The notes under the pieces are model-generated. The model saw only the letters and a list, made by a program, of their open reading frames with translations. It made no database searches and had not been told where the DNA came from. The position numbers and the translations under genes are program-made. Shown here one piece after another: positions 44,486-53,418 of a stretch of 64,000 nucleotides of DNA (the stretch's first letter is position 1; each line of letters starts with the position of its first letter). This DNA comes from CAVXZE01 sp963766175 (lineage in GTDB: Bacteria > Myxococcota_A > UBA9160 > UBA6930): contig CAVXZE010000007.1 in NCBI GenBank assembly GCA_963766175.1, positions 301,367 through 365,366 of the forward strand, written 5' to 3'.

Positions 44486-45436
44486 ATGCGGAGCGGGCTT
44501 CTGGCGATGCTGGTTGGCGCGTGGCTGGCGCCGGCCGCCGCCGTAGGCTTCGAGGAGACAGTCCCCGTGGAGCCGGGCGGTAGCCTGGCGGTCGACATGG
44601 ATCTCGGCGAGGGCCTTCGCCCCGATCCCGGCTTTCTCGAGCTCGCCACCCACGACGCGGACGAGATCCGCGTCGTGGGCAACGCGGACGGCTGGGCCTC
44701 CTGGCGAGTCCACTTCGTGCTCGACACCGGGGGCCCTGCGGTTCGCCTGGATGTTCGCGTCGAGGGTGCCACCTCCTGGATGTTCGGCGGGCCGAGGGTG
44801 CGGGTCCGCGTCTGGGTCCCCCGCGACTTCTCCGTGGACATCCGAAGCGACTCCGGACCGGTCAGGATCCAGGACATCGGCGGCCAGGTGCGCGCGCGGG
44901 CTCGGGACGCGGGGGTCGAGGTCCGGGGCGTCTCGGGACCCGTGAAGCTCCGGGTGGTCAATGGACCCGTCGAGATCGAGGAAATCATCGGCGACCTGCA
45001 GGTCACCAGCTCGGACGGCTCGATCCAGATCGCGTGGGTCAGCGGAGACGTGGAGGCGCGGACTACGGAGGGCCCGATCGAGATGAGCCACATCGACGGC
45101 GAGGTAACGGCCAAGACCCTGGGGGGCTCCATCGAGCTCACCCAGGTGCGCGGCCCGATCGTCGCGAGGACCGAGCGCGGATCGGTTCGGGCGAGCTTCA
45201 CTGGCCCCCCAGCGGGCTCCCTGGAGACCGAGCGGGGCAGCATCGATGTGGTGATTCCCACCGATTCCGCCGCTGACCTCGACGCCCATGCCACCCGGGG
45301 ACAGGTGGCGCTTGACCCAAGGATCGGTCTGAGCGGCGAGGAGGCCGAGAACCTGGTGGTAGGAACGATCAACGGCGGAGGCGAGCTGCTCCAGCTGCGG
45401 ACCTCCCACGGGCGAATATACGTCGGACGGCGCTAG
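44486..45436 (+). CDS. DUF4097-family beta-solenoid protein A
   Basis: 316 residues with a signal peptide (LLAMLVGAWLAPAAA) and a mature start GFEETVPVEPGGSLAVDMD. From about residue 125 the chain is an 18-residue repeat of the type xxxGxVxIxxIxGxVxAR (for example SSDGSIQIAWVSGDVEAR), six or more copies, which predicts a right-handed beta-solenoid. Periplasmic or surface role, unknown. GGAGGT sits eight bases before ATG 44486. Followed at 33 bases by a paralogue. Confidence 0.85.
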   Translation: MRSGLLAMLVGAWLAPAAAVGFEETVPVEPGGSLAVDMDLGEGLRPDPGFLELATHDADEIRVVGNADGWASWRVHFVLDTGGPAVRLDVRVEGATSWMFGGPRVRVRVWVPRDFSVDIRSDSGPVRIQDIGGQVRARARDAGVEVRGVSGPVKLRVVNGPVEIEEIIGDLQVTSSDGSIQIAWVSGDVEARTTEGPIEMSHIDGEVTAKTLGGSIELTQVRGPIVARTERGSVRASFTGPPAGSLETERGSIDVVIPTDSAADLDAHATRGQVALDPRIGLSGEEAENLVVGTINGGGELLQLRTSHGRIYVGRR

Positions 45437-45468
45437 CAGTGCCGCGGATCTCCAGCAGGAGTCACGGA

Positions 45469-46374
45469 ATGCCGAGCTTCAGCAACATCGCACACAGGAC
45501 CGGGAGCCTCTTCGGCGCCATCGCACTGCTCGGTGCCCTCGCGGCGAGCGGCGCCAGGGCCGAGGATTTCGAGAGGACCGTCCCCGTGAGACCCGGCGGA
45601 ACCCTTCGCATCGAGCTCAGCACCGGCTCGATCGACGTGGAGACCCACGACCTCTCGGAGGTGGAGCTCGACGCCCGGACTTCCGGCTGGGCCTCGCGGG
45701 CGATTCGCTTCGAGCTCGAGCAAGGCGACGATGAGCTGCACCTGACCAGCTCCCGCTCCTCCTGGCTTCCCGCCCTCGGCCCCGGCCGCGTGAAGGTGAG
45801 GGCGCGAATTCCCAAGCTCTTCTCCGTCGATCTTCACACCAGTGGCGGTCACATCGACGTCCAGGAGGTGACCGGCCAGGTCGAGGCGAAGACCAGCGGC
45901 GGCGACATCGAGCTGAACCAGATTTCCGGCGAGATCGAGGCGGAGACCTCCGGCGGGAGCATCCAGGCAAGGGAGATTCGCGGCGATCTCGCAGCAAGGA
46001 CCAGCGGTGGCTCCATCCACCTCTCCGAGGTGACTGGCAACGTCGAGGTGAAGACCAGCGGCGGCTCCATCCGGATCCGTGACATCGATGGGTCCGTCGA
46101 GGCGGAAACCAGTGGCGGGGCGATCTCGGTGCGCTTCACCGGCGCGCCGGCGGGAGAGCTCGAGACTTCCGGTGGCAGCATCGAGGTACAGTTTCCCCCG
46201 GGAAAGGGGGTCGATCTCGAGGCGCAGACCAGCGGTGGCCGTGTCACCATCGACGAGGAGTTCACCATCTCCGGGAGCATCGAGCGGAGCGAGGCGGAGG
46301 CAAAGCTCGACGGCGGAGGCGCGGAGCTCAGCTTGGAGACCTCGGGCGGAAACATCCGCGTACGCGCGCGCTGA
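45469..46374 (+). CDS. DUF4097-family beta-solenoid protein B
   Basis: 301 residues, paralogue of the preceding gene (EDFERTVPVRPGGTLRIEL aligns with EETVPVEPGGSLAVDMD). Signal peptide LFGAIALLGALAASGARA. Five consecutive exact 18-residue repeats, each starting TSGG (TSGGDIELNQISGEIEAE, TSGGSIHLSEVTGNVEVK), then looser ones to the end. The invariant TSGG is much more regular than in paralogue A. AGGAG eight bases upstream supports ATG 45469 over the in-frame GTG at 45439. Confidence 0.85.
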   Translation: MPSFSNIAHRTGSLFGAIALLGALAASGARAEDFERTVPVRPGGTLRIELSTGSIDVETHDLSEVELDARTSGWASRAIRFELEQGDDELHLTSSRSSWLPALGPGRVKVRARIPKLFSVDLHTSGGHIDVQEVTGQVEAKTSGGDIELNQISGEIEAETSGGSIQAREIRGDLAARTSGGSIHLSEVTGNVEVKTSGGSIRIRDIDGSVEAETSGGAISVRFTGAPAGELETSGGSIEVQFPPGKGVDLEAQTSGGRVTIDEEFTISGSIERSEAEAKLDGGGAELSLETSGGNIRVRAR

Positions 46375-46546
46375 CCGCGCCCACCAAAAACAGCATCCCG
46401 CCAGGTTTCCTTTCCCTTCGGCTGACACAGCAGCCCCTCTGCAACCACATCTTCCCTAGAGGTCCCCATTCGCAGGCCGCAGAAGACGGCCTGATAGGGC
46501 TGTGGCCGTTGCATCCCGGACCGGCGCACCCATCCAGGGAGGGAAG

Positions 46547-47173
46547 ATGCTGTTCGGAAGCCGGATCTTGACGGTGGCTACGAGTCTCGCGATTGGCCTC
46601 GGGATTGCCGCAAGCACCAACGCTCTTTCGCTGGCAGATCTGGTCGTCCCCGGCGCGAGCTTCAGCGCGGACAACGGAGCGACCTTCAGCAACTTCGTCG
46701 TGAAGATCAAGGGAAAGGGCCTGAGCGAAGATCTGAGCGTCTACGAGATCGTCCCCACCGCCGACGGGTTCGCGCTGGTGGGTGACTTCAGCGAGAGCCG
46801 CAAGGGCGGGAAGATCAGCCTGATCTATGACGTCGCAGGCTCCGCTCTGGTCAGCGCCAGTCTCGCCGTGGCCACCGACAACGGGGCCGAAGGCCTGTTG
46901 AAGGTCAAAGAGAAGATCTTCGACGACAAGAAGATCGGGAAGCTCCGCGTCTCGACCAGGAGCGGCGAGACGAGTGACGATGCGGTGTTCGACGGCCTTG
47001 CCGCCCTGCAGGTGAAGTCGAAGATCACGATCCGGGGCGACCATTTCCTCGGCGGAAGCGGAGCGTCGATCGACCACTCGGTGATCGCCGCGGTACCGGA
47101 GCCGACTACCGCCCTGATGCTGGCCGGTGGCCTGGCGGGCCTCGCCGCCGCGAGACGCAGGCTCCGCCGCTAG
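46547..47173 (+). CDS. PEP-CTERM protein, Lys-rich
   Basis: 208 residues. Signal peptide ILTVATSLAIGLGIAASTNA, mature body with several Lys-rich strands (FVVKIKGKGLSEDLSVYEIV, LKVKEKIFDDKKIGKLRVST), and C-terminal signal AVPEPTTALMLAGGLAGLAA followed by ARRRLRR. Exosortase substrate. GGAGGG precedes ATG 46547. Its upstream region lacks the dyad, and the nearest promoter-like match (TTGCA at 46509) has GC instead of GG at -24, so it may not share the sigma-54 control of the other PEP-CTERM genes. Confidence 0.9.
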   Translation: MLFGSRILTVATSLAIGLGIAASTNALSLADLVVPGASFSADNGATFSNFVVKIKGKGLSEDLSVYEIVPTADGFALVGDFSESRKGGKISLIYDVAGSALVSASLAVATDNGAEGLLKVKEKIFDDKKIGKLRVSTRSGETSDDAVFDGLAALQVKSKITIRGDHFLGGSGASIDHSVIAAVPEPTTALMLAGGLAGLAAARRRLRR

Positions 47174-47476
47174 CAGAGCTTCCCAGCTCGGCTCGGACCC
47201 GAGCTCCTCCAGGCAACCGGAGAGGATGAGCTGCTCCTGCGCCGTCAGCCCGGCCCAGGCGACCGAGCTCACGCCGCAGAAGGGTGAATCAGCATCATCC
47301 CCTGGGGGCTTTTAAGGGAATCCCTCTCTTTTCAGCTATATTTGTGTTCATCCGCTACCGACAGAGAGCAATTTCTTCTCTAGAATGTATTTTCTGAGAG
47401 AGTTTTTCAATCTCTGATACGCAGATCTCGACAAGATCGCAATTCTCTTCCAAAACACCCATCGAGAGGAATCGCA
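47174..47476 (+). promoter_or_regulatory. AT-rich leader region upstream of ilvB
   Basis: 303 bp, the last 170 clearly more AT-rich than any neighbouring coding sequence. A TATATT at 47337-47342 could be a -10 box. Two weak hairpins with AGAGA/TCTCT arms follow, and a tiny ORF MYFLREFFNL lies at about 47384-47416 without a clear ribosome site. It may be a leader or attenuation region. No Ile/Val-rich leader peptide is seen. Confidence 0.4.
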
Positions 47477-49192
47477 GTGATCGACAGTGTCCCCTCTGGA
47501 GGCGAAAAGCTCATTCAGTGCTTGGAACGAGAGGGCGTAGAGTACATTTTTGGCCTATCCGGAGGCGCCGCGATCCCTCTCTTCGACGCATTGGTGGATT
47601 CGAAGATCAAACTCGTCCTCGTCCGCCACGAGCAGGGTGCGACACACATGGCAGACGGCTACGCCCGCGCCACCGGCAAGCCGGGGGTCGTACTCGTGAC
47701 CTCCGGGCCAGGAGCCACCAATACCGTCACCGGCCTGATGACCGCACACATGGATTCGGCACCGATCATCGTAATCTCGGGCCAGACCAATACGGCGAAC
47801 CTGGGCAAGGATGCCTTTCAGGAGGCCGATGTCACCGGTATCACCTACCCGGTGGTCAAGCACAGCTATCTCGTCAAGAACCCCGCCGACATCCCCCGAA
47901 TCGTACGGGAGTCCTTCTACATCGCGACCACCGGCCGCCCGGGGCCCGTGCTGATCGACGTCCCGAAGGACGTGAGCTCCGGGCCCTGCGATGCGCCCTT
48001 TACCGACAAGGTGGATCTGCCGGGCTACCGGGTGCCGGGTCGCGGCGACCCCGAAGCCATCGCCGCCGCCGCGGAGCATCTCAAGGCCGCGCGGAAGCCG
48101 CTCCTCTACGTCGGCCACGGCGCCGTCATCGCCGACGCGGGCAAGGCCGTGATCACGCTGGCGGAGAAGCTGCACGCACCCCTCGTCAACACATTGCTCG
48201 GCAAGGGCGCCGCCGACGAGAACCATCCCCTGCACCTGGGAATGCTGGGAATGCACGGCACCGCCTACGCGAACAAGGCCGTCGTCGACTGTGATCTGAT
48301 CATGTCGATCGGCGCGCGCTGGGACGACCGGTGCACGAGCGACGTCGAGGCGTTCTGCACCGGCGCGGTCAAGATCCACATCGACGTCGATTTCTCCGAG
48401 TTCAACAAGACTATCCGACCGGACCTCTGCCTGGAGGGCGACGCCCGCCTGGTCCTGGAGGATCTGATCCCTCTCGTCGAGAGGGCGGACACCGACGCCT
48501 GGCTGAAGCAGTGCGCGACGTGGAAGCGACAGTACCCGCTCAAGTACGCGAAGAAGGGTGGGCTCCGGGCTCAGCACGTGCTGGATCGCCTCCAGGCCGT
48601 CACCGACGGCAAGGCGGTGATCACCGTCGACGTCGGACAGCATCAGATGTGGGCCGCGCAGTTCCTTCGGGTGAGCTCGAATCGACACTGGATCACCTCG
48701 GGTGGCGCCGGAACCATGGGCTACGGATTTCCCGCCGCGATCGGCGCGAAGTTCGGACGCCCGGAGGCCGAGGTCTGGGCGGTGGTCGGAGACGGCGGCT
48801 TCCAGATGACCATGTCGGAGCTGGCTACCGCATCGATTCACGATCTGGCGACGAAGGTACTCATCATCAACAACAACTACCTGGGAATGGTCCGTCAGTG
48901 GCAGGAGGCCTTCTTCGACAACCGGCTCTCCGGCGTGGACCTGCAGGGGAACCCGGACTTCGTCAAGCTCGCCGAGGCCTACGGCATCAAGGCGCTTCGG
49001 ATCCGGCGGCCGGCGGACATCGACCGAAAGCTCCGTGAGGCCCAGGCCTATGACGAGGGCCCCTGTGTCGTGGTCGCCGAAGTGATCCGGGAGGACAATG
49101 TGTTCCCCTGGGTCCCGGCCGGCGCCCCGCTCAGCGCCATGTTGCTCGAGCCCCCCAGAGAGAAACTGGAGAAACCCAGTGGCAGCACCTGA
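47477..49192 (+). CDS. ilvB: Acetolactate synthase large subunit
   Basis: 571 residues, TPP enzyme making acetolactate (and acetohydroxybutyrate) for branched-chain amino acids. TPP Glu in VRHEQGATHMADGYARATGK, SGPGATNTVTG, FAD-linked middle domain, and TPP/Mg motif GDGGFQMTMSELATA ending NNNYLGMVRQWQ. Normal length. The stop overlaps the small-subunit gene by 14 bases. Confidence 0.96.
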   Translation: MIDSVPSGGEKLIQCLEREGVEYIFGLSGGAAIPLFDALVDSKIKLVLVRHEQGATHMADGYARATGKPGVVLVTSGPGATNTVTGLMTAHMDSAPIIVISGQTNTANLGKDAFQEADVTGITYPVVKHSYLVKNPADIPRIVRESFYIATTGRPGPVLIDVPKDVSSGPCDAPFTDKVDLPGYRVPGRGDPEAIAAAAEHLKAARKPLLYVGHGAVIADAGKAVITLAEKLHAPLVNTLLGKGAADENHPLHLGMLGMHGTAYANKAVVDCDLIMSIGARWDDRCTSDVEAFCTGAVKIHIDVDFSEFNKTIRPDLCLEGDARLVLEDLIPLVERADTDAWLKQCATWKRQYPLKYAKKGGLRAQHVLDRLQAVTDGKAVITVDVGQHQMWAAQFLRVSSNRHWITSGGAGTMGYGFPAAIGAKFGRPEAEVWAVVGDGGFQMTMSELATASIHDLATKVLIINNNYLGMVRQWQEAFFDNRLSGVDLQGNPDFVKLAEAYGIKALRIRRPADIDRKLREAQAYDEGPCVVVAEVIREDNVFPWVPAGAPLSAMLLEPPREKLEKPSGST

Positions 49193-49700
49193 TATAGAGA
49201 CCGGACAGGACCAGCGCCAGCACGTCATCTCGCTCTACGTGAACAACAAGCCGGGTGTCCTGGTCCGCGTGGCCATCGTCTTCGCACGGCGTGGCTACAA
49301 CATCGACAGTCTGGTGGTGAGTCCGGGGGCGGAGGGAGATTTCTCGCGCATGACCATTGCCTGCTCGGGCGATCCCGAGACCCTCGAGCAGATCATCAAA
49401 CAGCTCGCCAAGCTGGTGGATGTCGTCCACGCCATCGACCACACAGGGGGAGCGGCCTACGAGACCGAGATCGCCCTGGTAAAGCTGCAGTGCCAGCTGG
49501 ACGAGCGTTCGCAGATCCTCCAGATCGCCGAGCACTTCAATGCCAAGGTGGTGGACTACGGCACCGACTCTCTGATGCTCCGGGTCTACGGCGGCAGCGA
49601 CAAGCTCGACACCTTCATCGAGCTGCTTCGACCCGTTGGACTGCGCGAGCTGGTCCGATCGGGCAAGGTACTGATGGCAAGAGGGCTCCAGGAGACCTGA
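49179..49700 (+). CDS. ilvN: Acetolactate synthase small (regulatory) subunit
   Basis: 173 residues. N-terminal ACT domain HVISLYVNNKPGVLVRVAIV with FARRGYNIDSLVVSPG, then the C-terminal domain with ERSQILQIAEHFNAKVVDYG and the LLRPVGLRELVRSGKVLMAR end. It confers feedback control by valine or isoleucine and raises catalytic activity. The start is GTG 49179, with GGAG seven bases upstream, inside the end of ilvB. Confidence 0.95.
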   Translation: MAAPDIETGQDQRQHVISLYVNNKPGVLVRVAIVFARRGYNIDSLVVSPGAEGDFSRMTIACSGDPETLEQIIKQLAKLVDVVHAIDHTGGAAYETEIALVKLQCQLDERSQILQIAEHFNAKVVDYGTDSLMLRVYGGSDKLDTFIELLRPVGLRELVRSGKVLMARGLQET

Positions 49701-49716
49701 GGCCAGCCTGCAGCTC

Positions 49717-51399
49717 TCACTCGTCGGTCACGCAGCCCTCCGACGCGGACTTCACCGTCTTGATGTACTTGTAGAGTGTGCCGCGGGTCGCCTTGAGCGG
49801 CGGCGGCGTCCAGCGCTCGCGACGCCGCTCGAGTTCTTCCGCGTCCACCTCCAGCTCGATGGTCTGCCGCTTCGCGTCGATGCGAATCTCGTCGCCATCC
49901 TCCACCAGCGCGATCGGCCCTCCCTCCTGCGCCTCCGGTGTGACGTGTCCGATGATGAAGCCGTGTGATCCGCCGGAGAAACGGCCGTCGGTGATCAAGG
50001 CCACCGACTCGGCCAGGCCGGCCCCCACGAGCACCGAGGTGGGAGAGAGCATCTCGGGCATGCCCGGACCGCCCTTCGGTCCCTCGTAGCGAATCACCAG
50101 GACCATCCCTTCCTTGACCTCACCCCGTTCGACCGCTGCCAGCATCTCCTCTTCGCAATCGAACACCTTGGCGGGACCGCTGAAGCTGAGCCCTTCCTTG
50201 CCGGTGATCTTCGCGACGGCGCCCTCCGGTGAAAGCGTGCCTCGCAGGATCTGGATGTGCCCGGTCTCCTTGATGGGATCCTCGAAGGGGCGGAGGACCT
50301 TCTGCCCCGCCGCGAGCCCGGGCAGCTTGTCGAGATTCGCCGCCAGGGTTTCGCCCGTCACCGTGAGGCAGCTGCCGTCGATCAGATCGCGCTCCAGAAG
50401 CAGCTTCAGGACGGCGGGCGTACCGCCCGCCTCGTGAACGTCCTCCATCACGTACTGGCCGCTGGGCTTCAAATCCGCCAGGAAGGGAACGCGATCGCTC
50501 ACCGCCTGGAAGTCGTCGATGCACAGGGGGACATCCACCGACCTCGCCATCGCGATCAGATGCAGGACCGCGTTCGTCGAGCCTCCCAGCACCGTGACCA
50601 GAACCATGGCGTTCTCGAAGGCAGCGCGGGTCATGATGTCGCGCGGCCGGATCTCCCGCTCCAGGAGATTGCGGACGGCGGAACCCGCCTGAAGACACTC
50701 CTCCTGCTTCCCGGGATCCTCGGCCGGGGTCGAGGAGCTGTAGGGCAAGCTCATGCCCAGCGCCTCGATCGCCGAGGCCATGGTGTTGGCGGTATACATT
50801 CCGCCGCAGGCGCCCGCGCCGGGACAGGCGTTCCGCAGCAGATCCATCCGCTCCTCTTCGGTCATCTTGCCCGCCAGCAGCTCGCCGTAGCACTGGAAGG
50901 CGGAGACCACGTCGAGCGTCTCGCCCTGACGATTGTGACCGGGCTTGATGGTGCCGCCGTAGATCATCAGGCCGGGCCGGTTGACCCGTCCCATCGCCAT
51001 CACGCAACCGGGCATGTTCTTGTCGCAACCCGGGATCGAGATGCTGGCGTCGTACCACTGTGCGCACATCACCGTCTCGATGGAGTCCGCGATCAAGTCG
51101 CGGGACTGAAGGGAGTAGCTCATCCCCTCGGTCCCCATCGAAATGCCATCGCTGACGCCGATGGTGTTGAAGCGCATGCCGACCAGCCCAGCCCGAAGCA
51201 CGCCCTGCTTGACCTTCTCGCTCAGGGTGTCGAGGTGCATGTTGCACGGATTCCCCTCGAACCAGCAGCTGGCGATCCCGATCTGGGCCTTGTCCATGTC
51301 CTCGTCGGTGAGTCCCGTGGCGTAGAGCATCGCCTGGGATGCCCCCTGCGACTTGACCTGGGTGATCCGAGCGCTAGTCCGGTTCAATTTCTCTACCAT
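49717..51399 (-). CDS. ilvD: Dihydroxy-acid dehydratase
   Basis: 560 residues, Fe-S enzyme of valine, isoleucine and leucine synthesis. Cluster cysteines in GNPCNMH, PGCDKNMPGC and GACGGMYTANTMA, with the MVLVIRYEGPKGGPGMPEML signature. Start ATG 51399 with GAGAGGG upstream. Convergent with ilvBN, 16 bases apart, so the pathway genes are adjacent but separately transcribed. ilvC is absent from the window. Confidence 0.97.
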   Translation of the reverse strand: MVEKLNRTSARITQVKSQGASQAMLYATGLTDEDMDKAQIGIASCWFEGNPCNMHLDTLSEKVKQGVLRAGLVGMRFNTIGVSDGISMGTEGMSYSLQSRDLIADSIETVMCAQWYDASISIPGCDKNMPGCVMAMGRVNRPGLMIYGGTIKPGHNRQGETLDVVSAFQCYGELLAGKMTEEERMDLLRNACPGAGACGGMYTANTMASAIEALGMSLPYSSSTPAEDPGKQEECLQAGSAVRNLLEREIRPRDIMTRAAFENAMVLVTVLGGSTNAVLHLIAMARSVDVPLCIDDFQAVSDRVPFLADLKPSGQYVMEDVHEAGGTPAVLKLLLERDLIDGSCLTVTGETLAANLDKLPGLAAGQKVLRPFEDPIKETGHIQILRGTLSPEGAVAKITGKEGLSFSGPAKVFDCEEEMLAAVERGEVKEGMVLVIRYEGPKGGPGMPEMLSPTSVLVGAGLAESVALITDGRFSGGSHGFIIGHVTPEAQEGGPIALVEDGDEIRIDAKRQTIELEVDAEELERRRERWTPPPLKATRGTLYKYIKTVKSASEGCVTDE

Positions 51400-51467
51400 C
51401 GCCCTCTCCCGAATCGAACCAGCCAGCCTATCATCCGGTCGGGCTTACAGCGAGGGGCGAAAAAGCC

Positions 51468-53378
51468 ATGGCGACGGCACGGGCAGCGGCGATCGCACTC
51501 CTGGCACTCTTCCCGCCTCTCCTGCTCGGAGCGGCTCCGGAGCGCCCCTACCCGGTGACGGAGAAGCGCGAGCCCTGCGCCGAGTTCTACCCACTCCGCC
51601 ACCCCTACTTCGGCGACACCCATGTCCACACCGCGTTCTCCCATGACGCCAGCACCCAGGGGACGCGCAACACGCCCTGGGACGCCTATCGCTTCGCCCG
51701 AGGTCAGGCGCTGGGCATCCAGCCCTACGACGCGCAGGGCCGGGGGCTGCGAACGGTGAAGCTCGCCCGCCCGCTGGATTTCGCGGCGGTCACCGATCAC
51801 GCCGAGCAACTCGGAGAGGTGCGAATCTGCCAGACGCCCGGCCTTCCCGGCCACGACTCCTGGGTGTGTCGGATCCATCGGCGCTGGCCTCGAGCCTCCT
51901 TCTTCCTGATGAACAGCAAGGCGAGCTACTTCGCTTCACCGACGCGATTCGATTTCTGCGGCCCGGGCGGCGCAGACTGCCTGGCTGCGGCCCGCACCGC
52001 CTGGGCGGAGATCCAGGAGGCTGCCGAGGGGGCCTACGACCGTTCCTCTGCCTGCCGCTTCAGCAGCTTCATCGGCTACGAGTGGACCGCCTCCGCCCAG
52101 GGGCGGAATCTCCACCGCAACGTGATCTTCCGCAATCGCGCCGTCCCAGAGCTTCCGGTCAGCTACTTCGAGGCCTACTCGGCCCCGGCGCTCTGGCAGC
52201 AGCTCCGGGCGGACTGCCTCGAAGGAGAGAAGGGCTGCGACGTCCTCACCATCCCCCACAACTCCAACCTGAGCGGCGGTCTGATGTTCCAGACCTTGAA
52301 CGCGGATGGCAGTCCGATCTCCGGCGACGATGCTCGGCTGCGGGCGGAGTGGGAGCCCCTGATCGAGCTGATGCAGCACAAGGGCGACTCGGAGTGCCGC
52401 CTCGGTGCGGGTAGCGAGGACGAGCTCTGCGGCTTCGAGAAGCTCCCCTACGACAGCTTCGCCGGCAAGTACGTGTCCTGGCGGGCGGAGCTCCCCGGAC
52501 CTGGGAACTTCGCGCGTGAGGCGCTCAAGCAGGGCCTCGTCCAGGAGGAGAAGATCGGGGCGAACCCCTTCAAGTACGGCCTGATCGCCAGCACCGACAC
52601 CCACCTGGGAACACCGGGCCTGGTGGAAGAAGATCGGCATCCCGGCCACGGCGGCGCCGGGGCACCGGCCGGCGGCACCCTGCCCCGCGGTCTTCCCGAC
52701 GACATCGAGTTCAATCCCGGCGGGCTCGCCGTGCTCTGGGCCGAGGAGAACAGCAGGGACTCCCTGTTCGCCGCCATGCGCCGCCGCGAGGCCTACGGCA
52801 CCAGCGGACCCCGTATGGTGGTCCGGTTCTTCGGCGGCTTCGAACTCCCGGAGAACCTCTGTGAGTCGGATCGCTTCGTCGAGCTCGGCTACCAGAAAGG
52901 GGTGCCGATGGGAAGCGATCTGCCGCGCGCCGAGAGCGCTGCGCCGAGCTTCGCCGTCTGGGCGCTGCGGGATCCCGGCACCGCGGCGCGACCCGGAACA
53001 CCGCTCCAACGCATCCAGATCGTCAAGGGATGGGTCGAGGAGGGCCAGGCCAGGGAGCGCGTCTACGACGTGGCCGGCGACGCGCGGAACGGCGCGACGG
53101 TGGATCTCGCAACCTGCGAGACCGCCGGCCCGGGCGCCGAGAACCTCTGCACCGTTTGGACCGACCCGGACTTCGACCCCTCCCGGCACGCCTTCTACTA
53201 CGCCCGGGTCCTGGAAAATCCATCCTGCCGCTGGAGCCAGTACGCCTGCAATGCCCACGGGGTCGACTGCAGCCAGCCCGACCAGGTCGCGAAGGATCTC
53301 GAACCCTGCTGTGCAGAGGATCACCGCCGGTCCATTCAGGAGCGCGCCTGGACCTCACCGATCTGGTTTGCGCCGTGA
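51468..53378 (+). CDS. DUF3604-domain exported protein
   Basis: 636 residues. Signal peptide (AIALLALFPPLLLGAAP), then the PHP-like DUF3604 domain: FGDTHVHTAFSHDA (metal-binding His residues), DFAAVTDHAEQLG, FIGYEWTAS, LTIPHNSNLSGG, GLIASTDTHLGTPG and an ending Cys-rich segment. The family is common in marine heterotrophs with sulfatases, and its substrate is not established. The linker GGAGAPAGGTLPRGLP before the last domain is normal. Start ATG 51468. Confidence 0.9.
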   Translation: MATARAAAIALLALFPPLLLGAAPERPYPVTEKREPCAEFYPLRHPYFGDTHVHTAFSHDASTQGTRNTPWDAYRFARGQALGIQPYDAQGRGLRTVKLARPLDFAAVTDHAEQLGEVRICQTPGLPGHDSWVCRIHRRWPRASFFLMNSKASYFASPTRFDFCGPGGADCLAAARTAWAEIQEAAEGAYDRSSACRFSSFIGYEWTASAQGRNLHRNVIFRNRAVPELPVSYFEAYSAPALWQQLRADCLEGEKGCDVLTIPHNSNLSGGLMFQTLNADGSPISGDDARLRAEWEPLIELMQHKGDSECRLGAGSEDELCGFEKLPYDSFAGKYVSWRAELPGPGNFAREALKQGLVQEEKIGANPFKYGLIASTDTHLGTPGLVEEDRHPGHGGAGAPAGGTLPRGLPDDIEFNPGGLAVLWAEENSRDSLFAAMRRREAYGTSGPRMVVRFFGGFELPENLCESDRFVELGYQKGVPMGSDLPRAESAAPSFAVWALRDPGTAARPGTPLQRIQIVKGWVEEGQARERVYDVAGDARNGATVDLATCETAGPGAENLCTVWTDPDFDPSRHAFYYARVLENPSCRWSQYACNAHGVDCSQPDQVAKDLEPCCAEDHRRSIQERAWTSPIWFAP

Positions 53379-53418
53379 TGGGACCTTCCCTCCAGACGCG
53401 CCAAGCGGGAGACGACAG

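Noticed and set aside
46480..46515. Sigma-54 promoter before the PEP-CTERM gene at 46547
   Set aside because: TTGCA is present, but the bases ten before it are GC and not GG, and no dyad or middle box is found upstream.
47305..47335. Resemblance of GCTTTTAAGGGAATCCCTCTC upstream of ilvB to the island control repeat (GCTTTTAGGGAATAGCC)
   Set aside because: The match is short and gapped, without the dyad or a GG-N10-GC promoter, and the downstream gene is biosynthetic.
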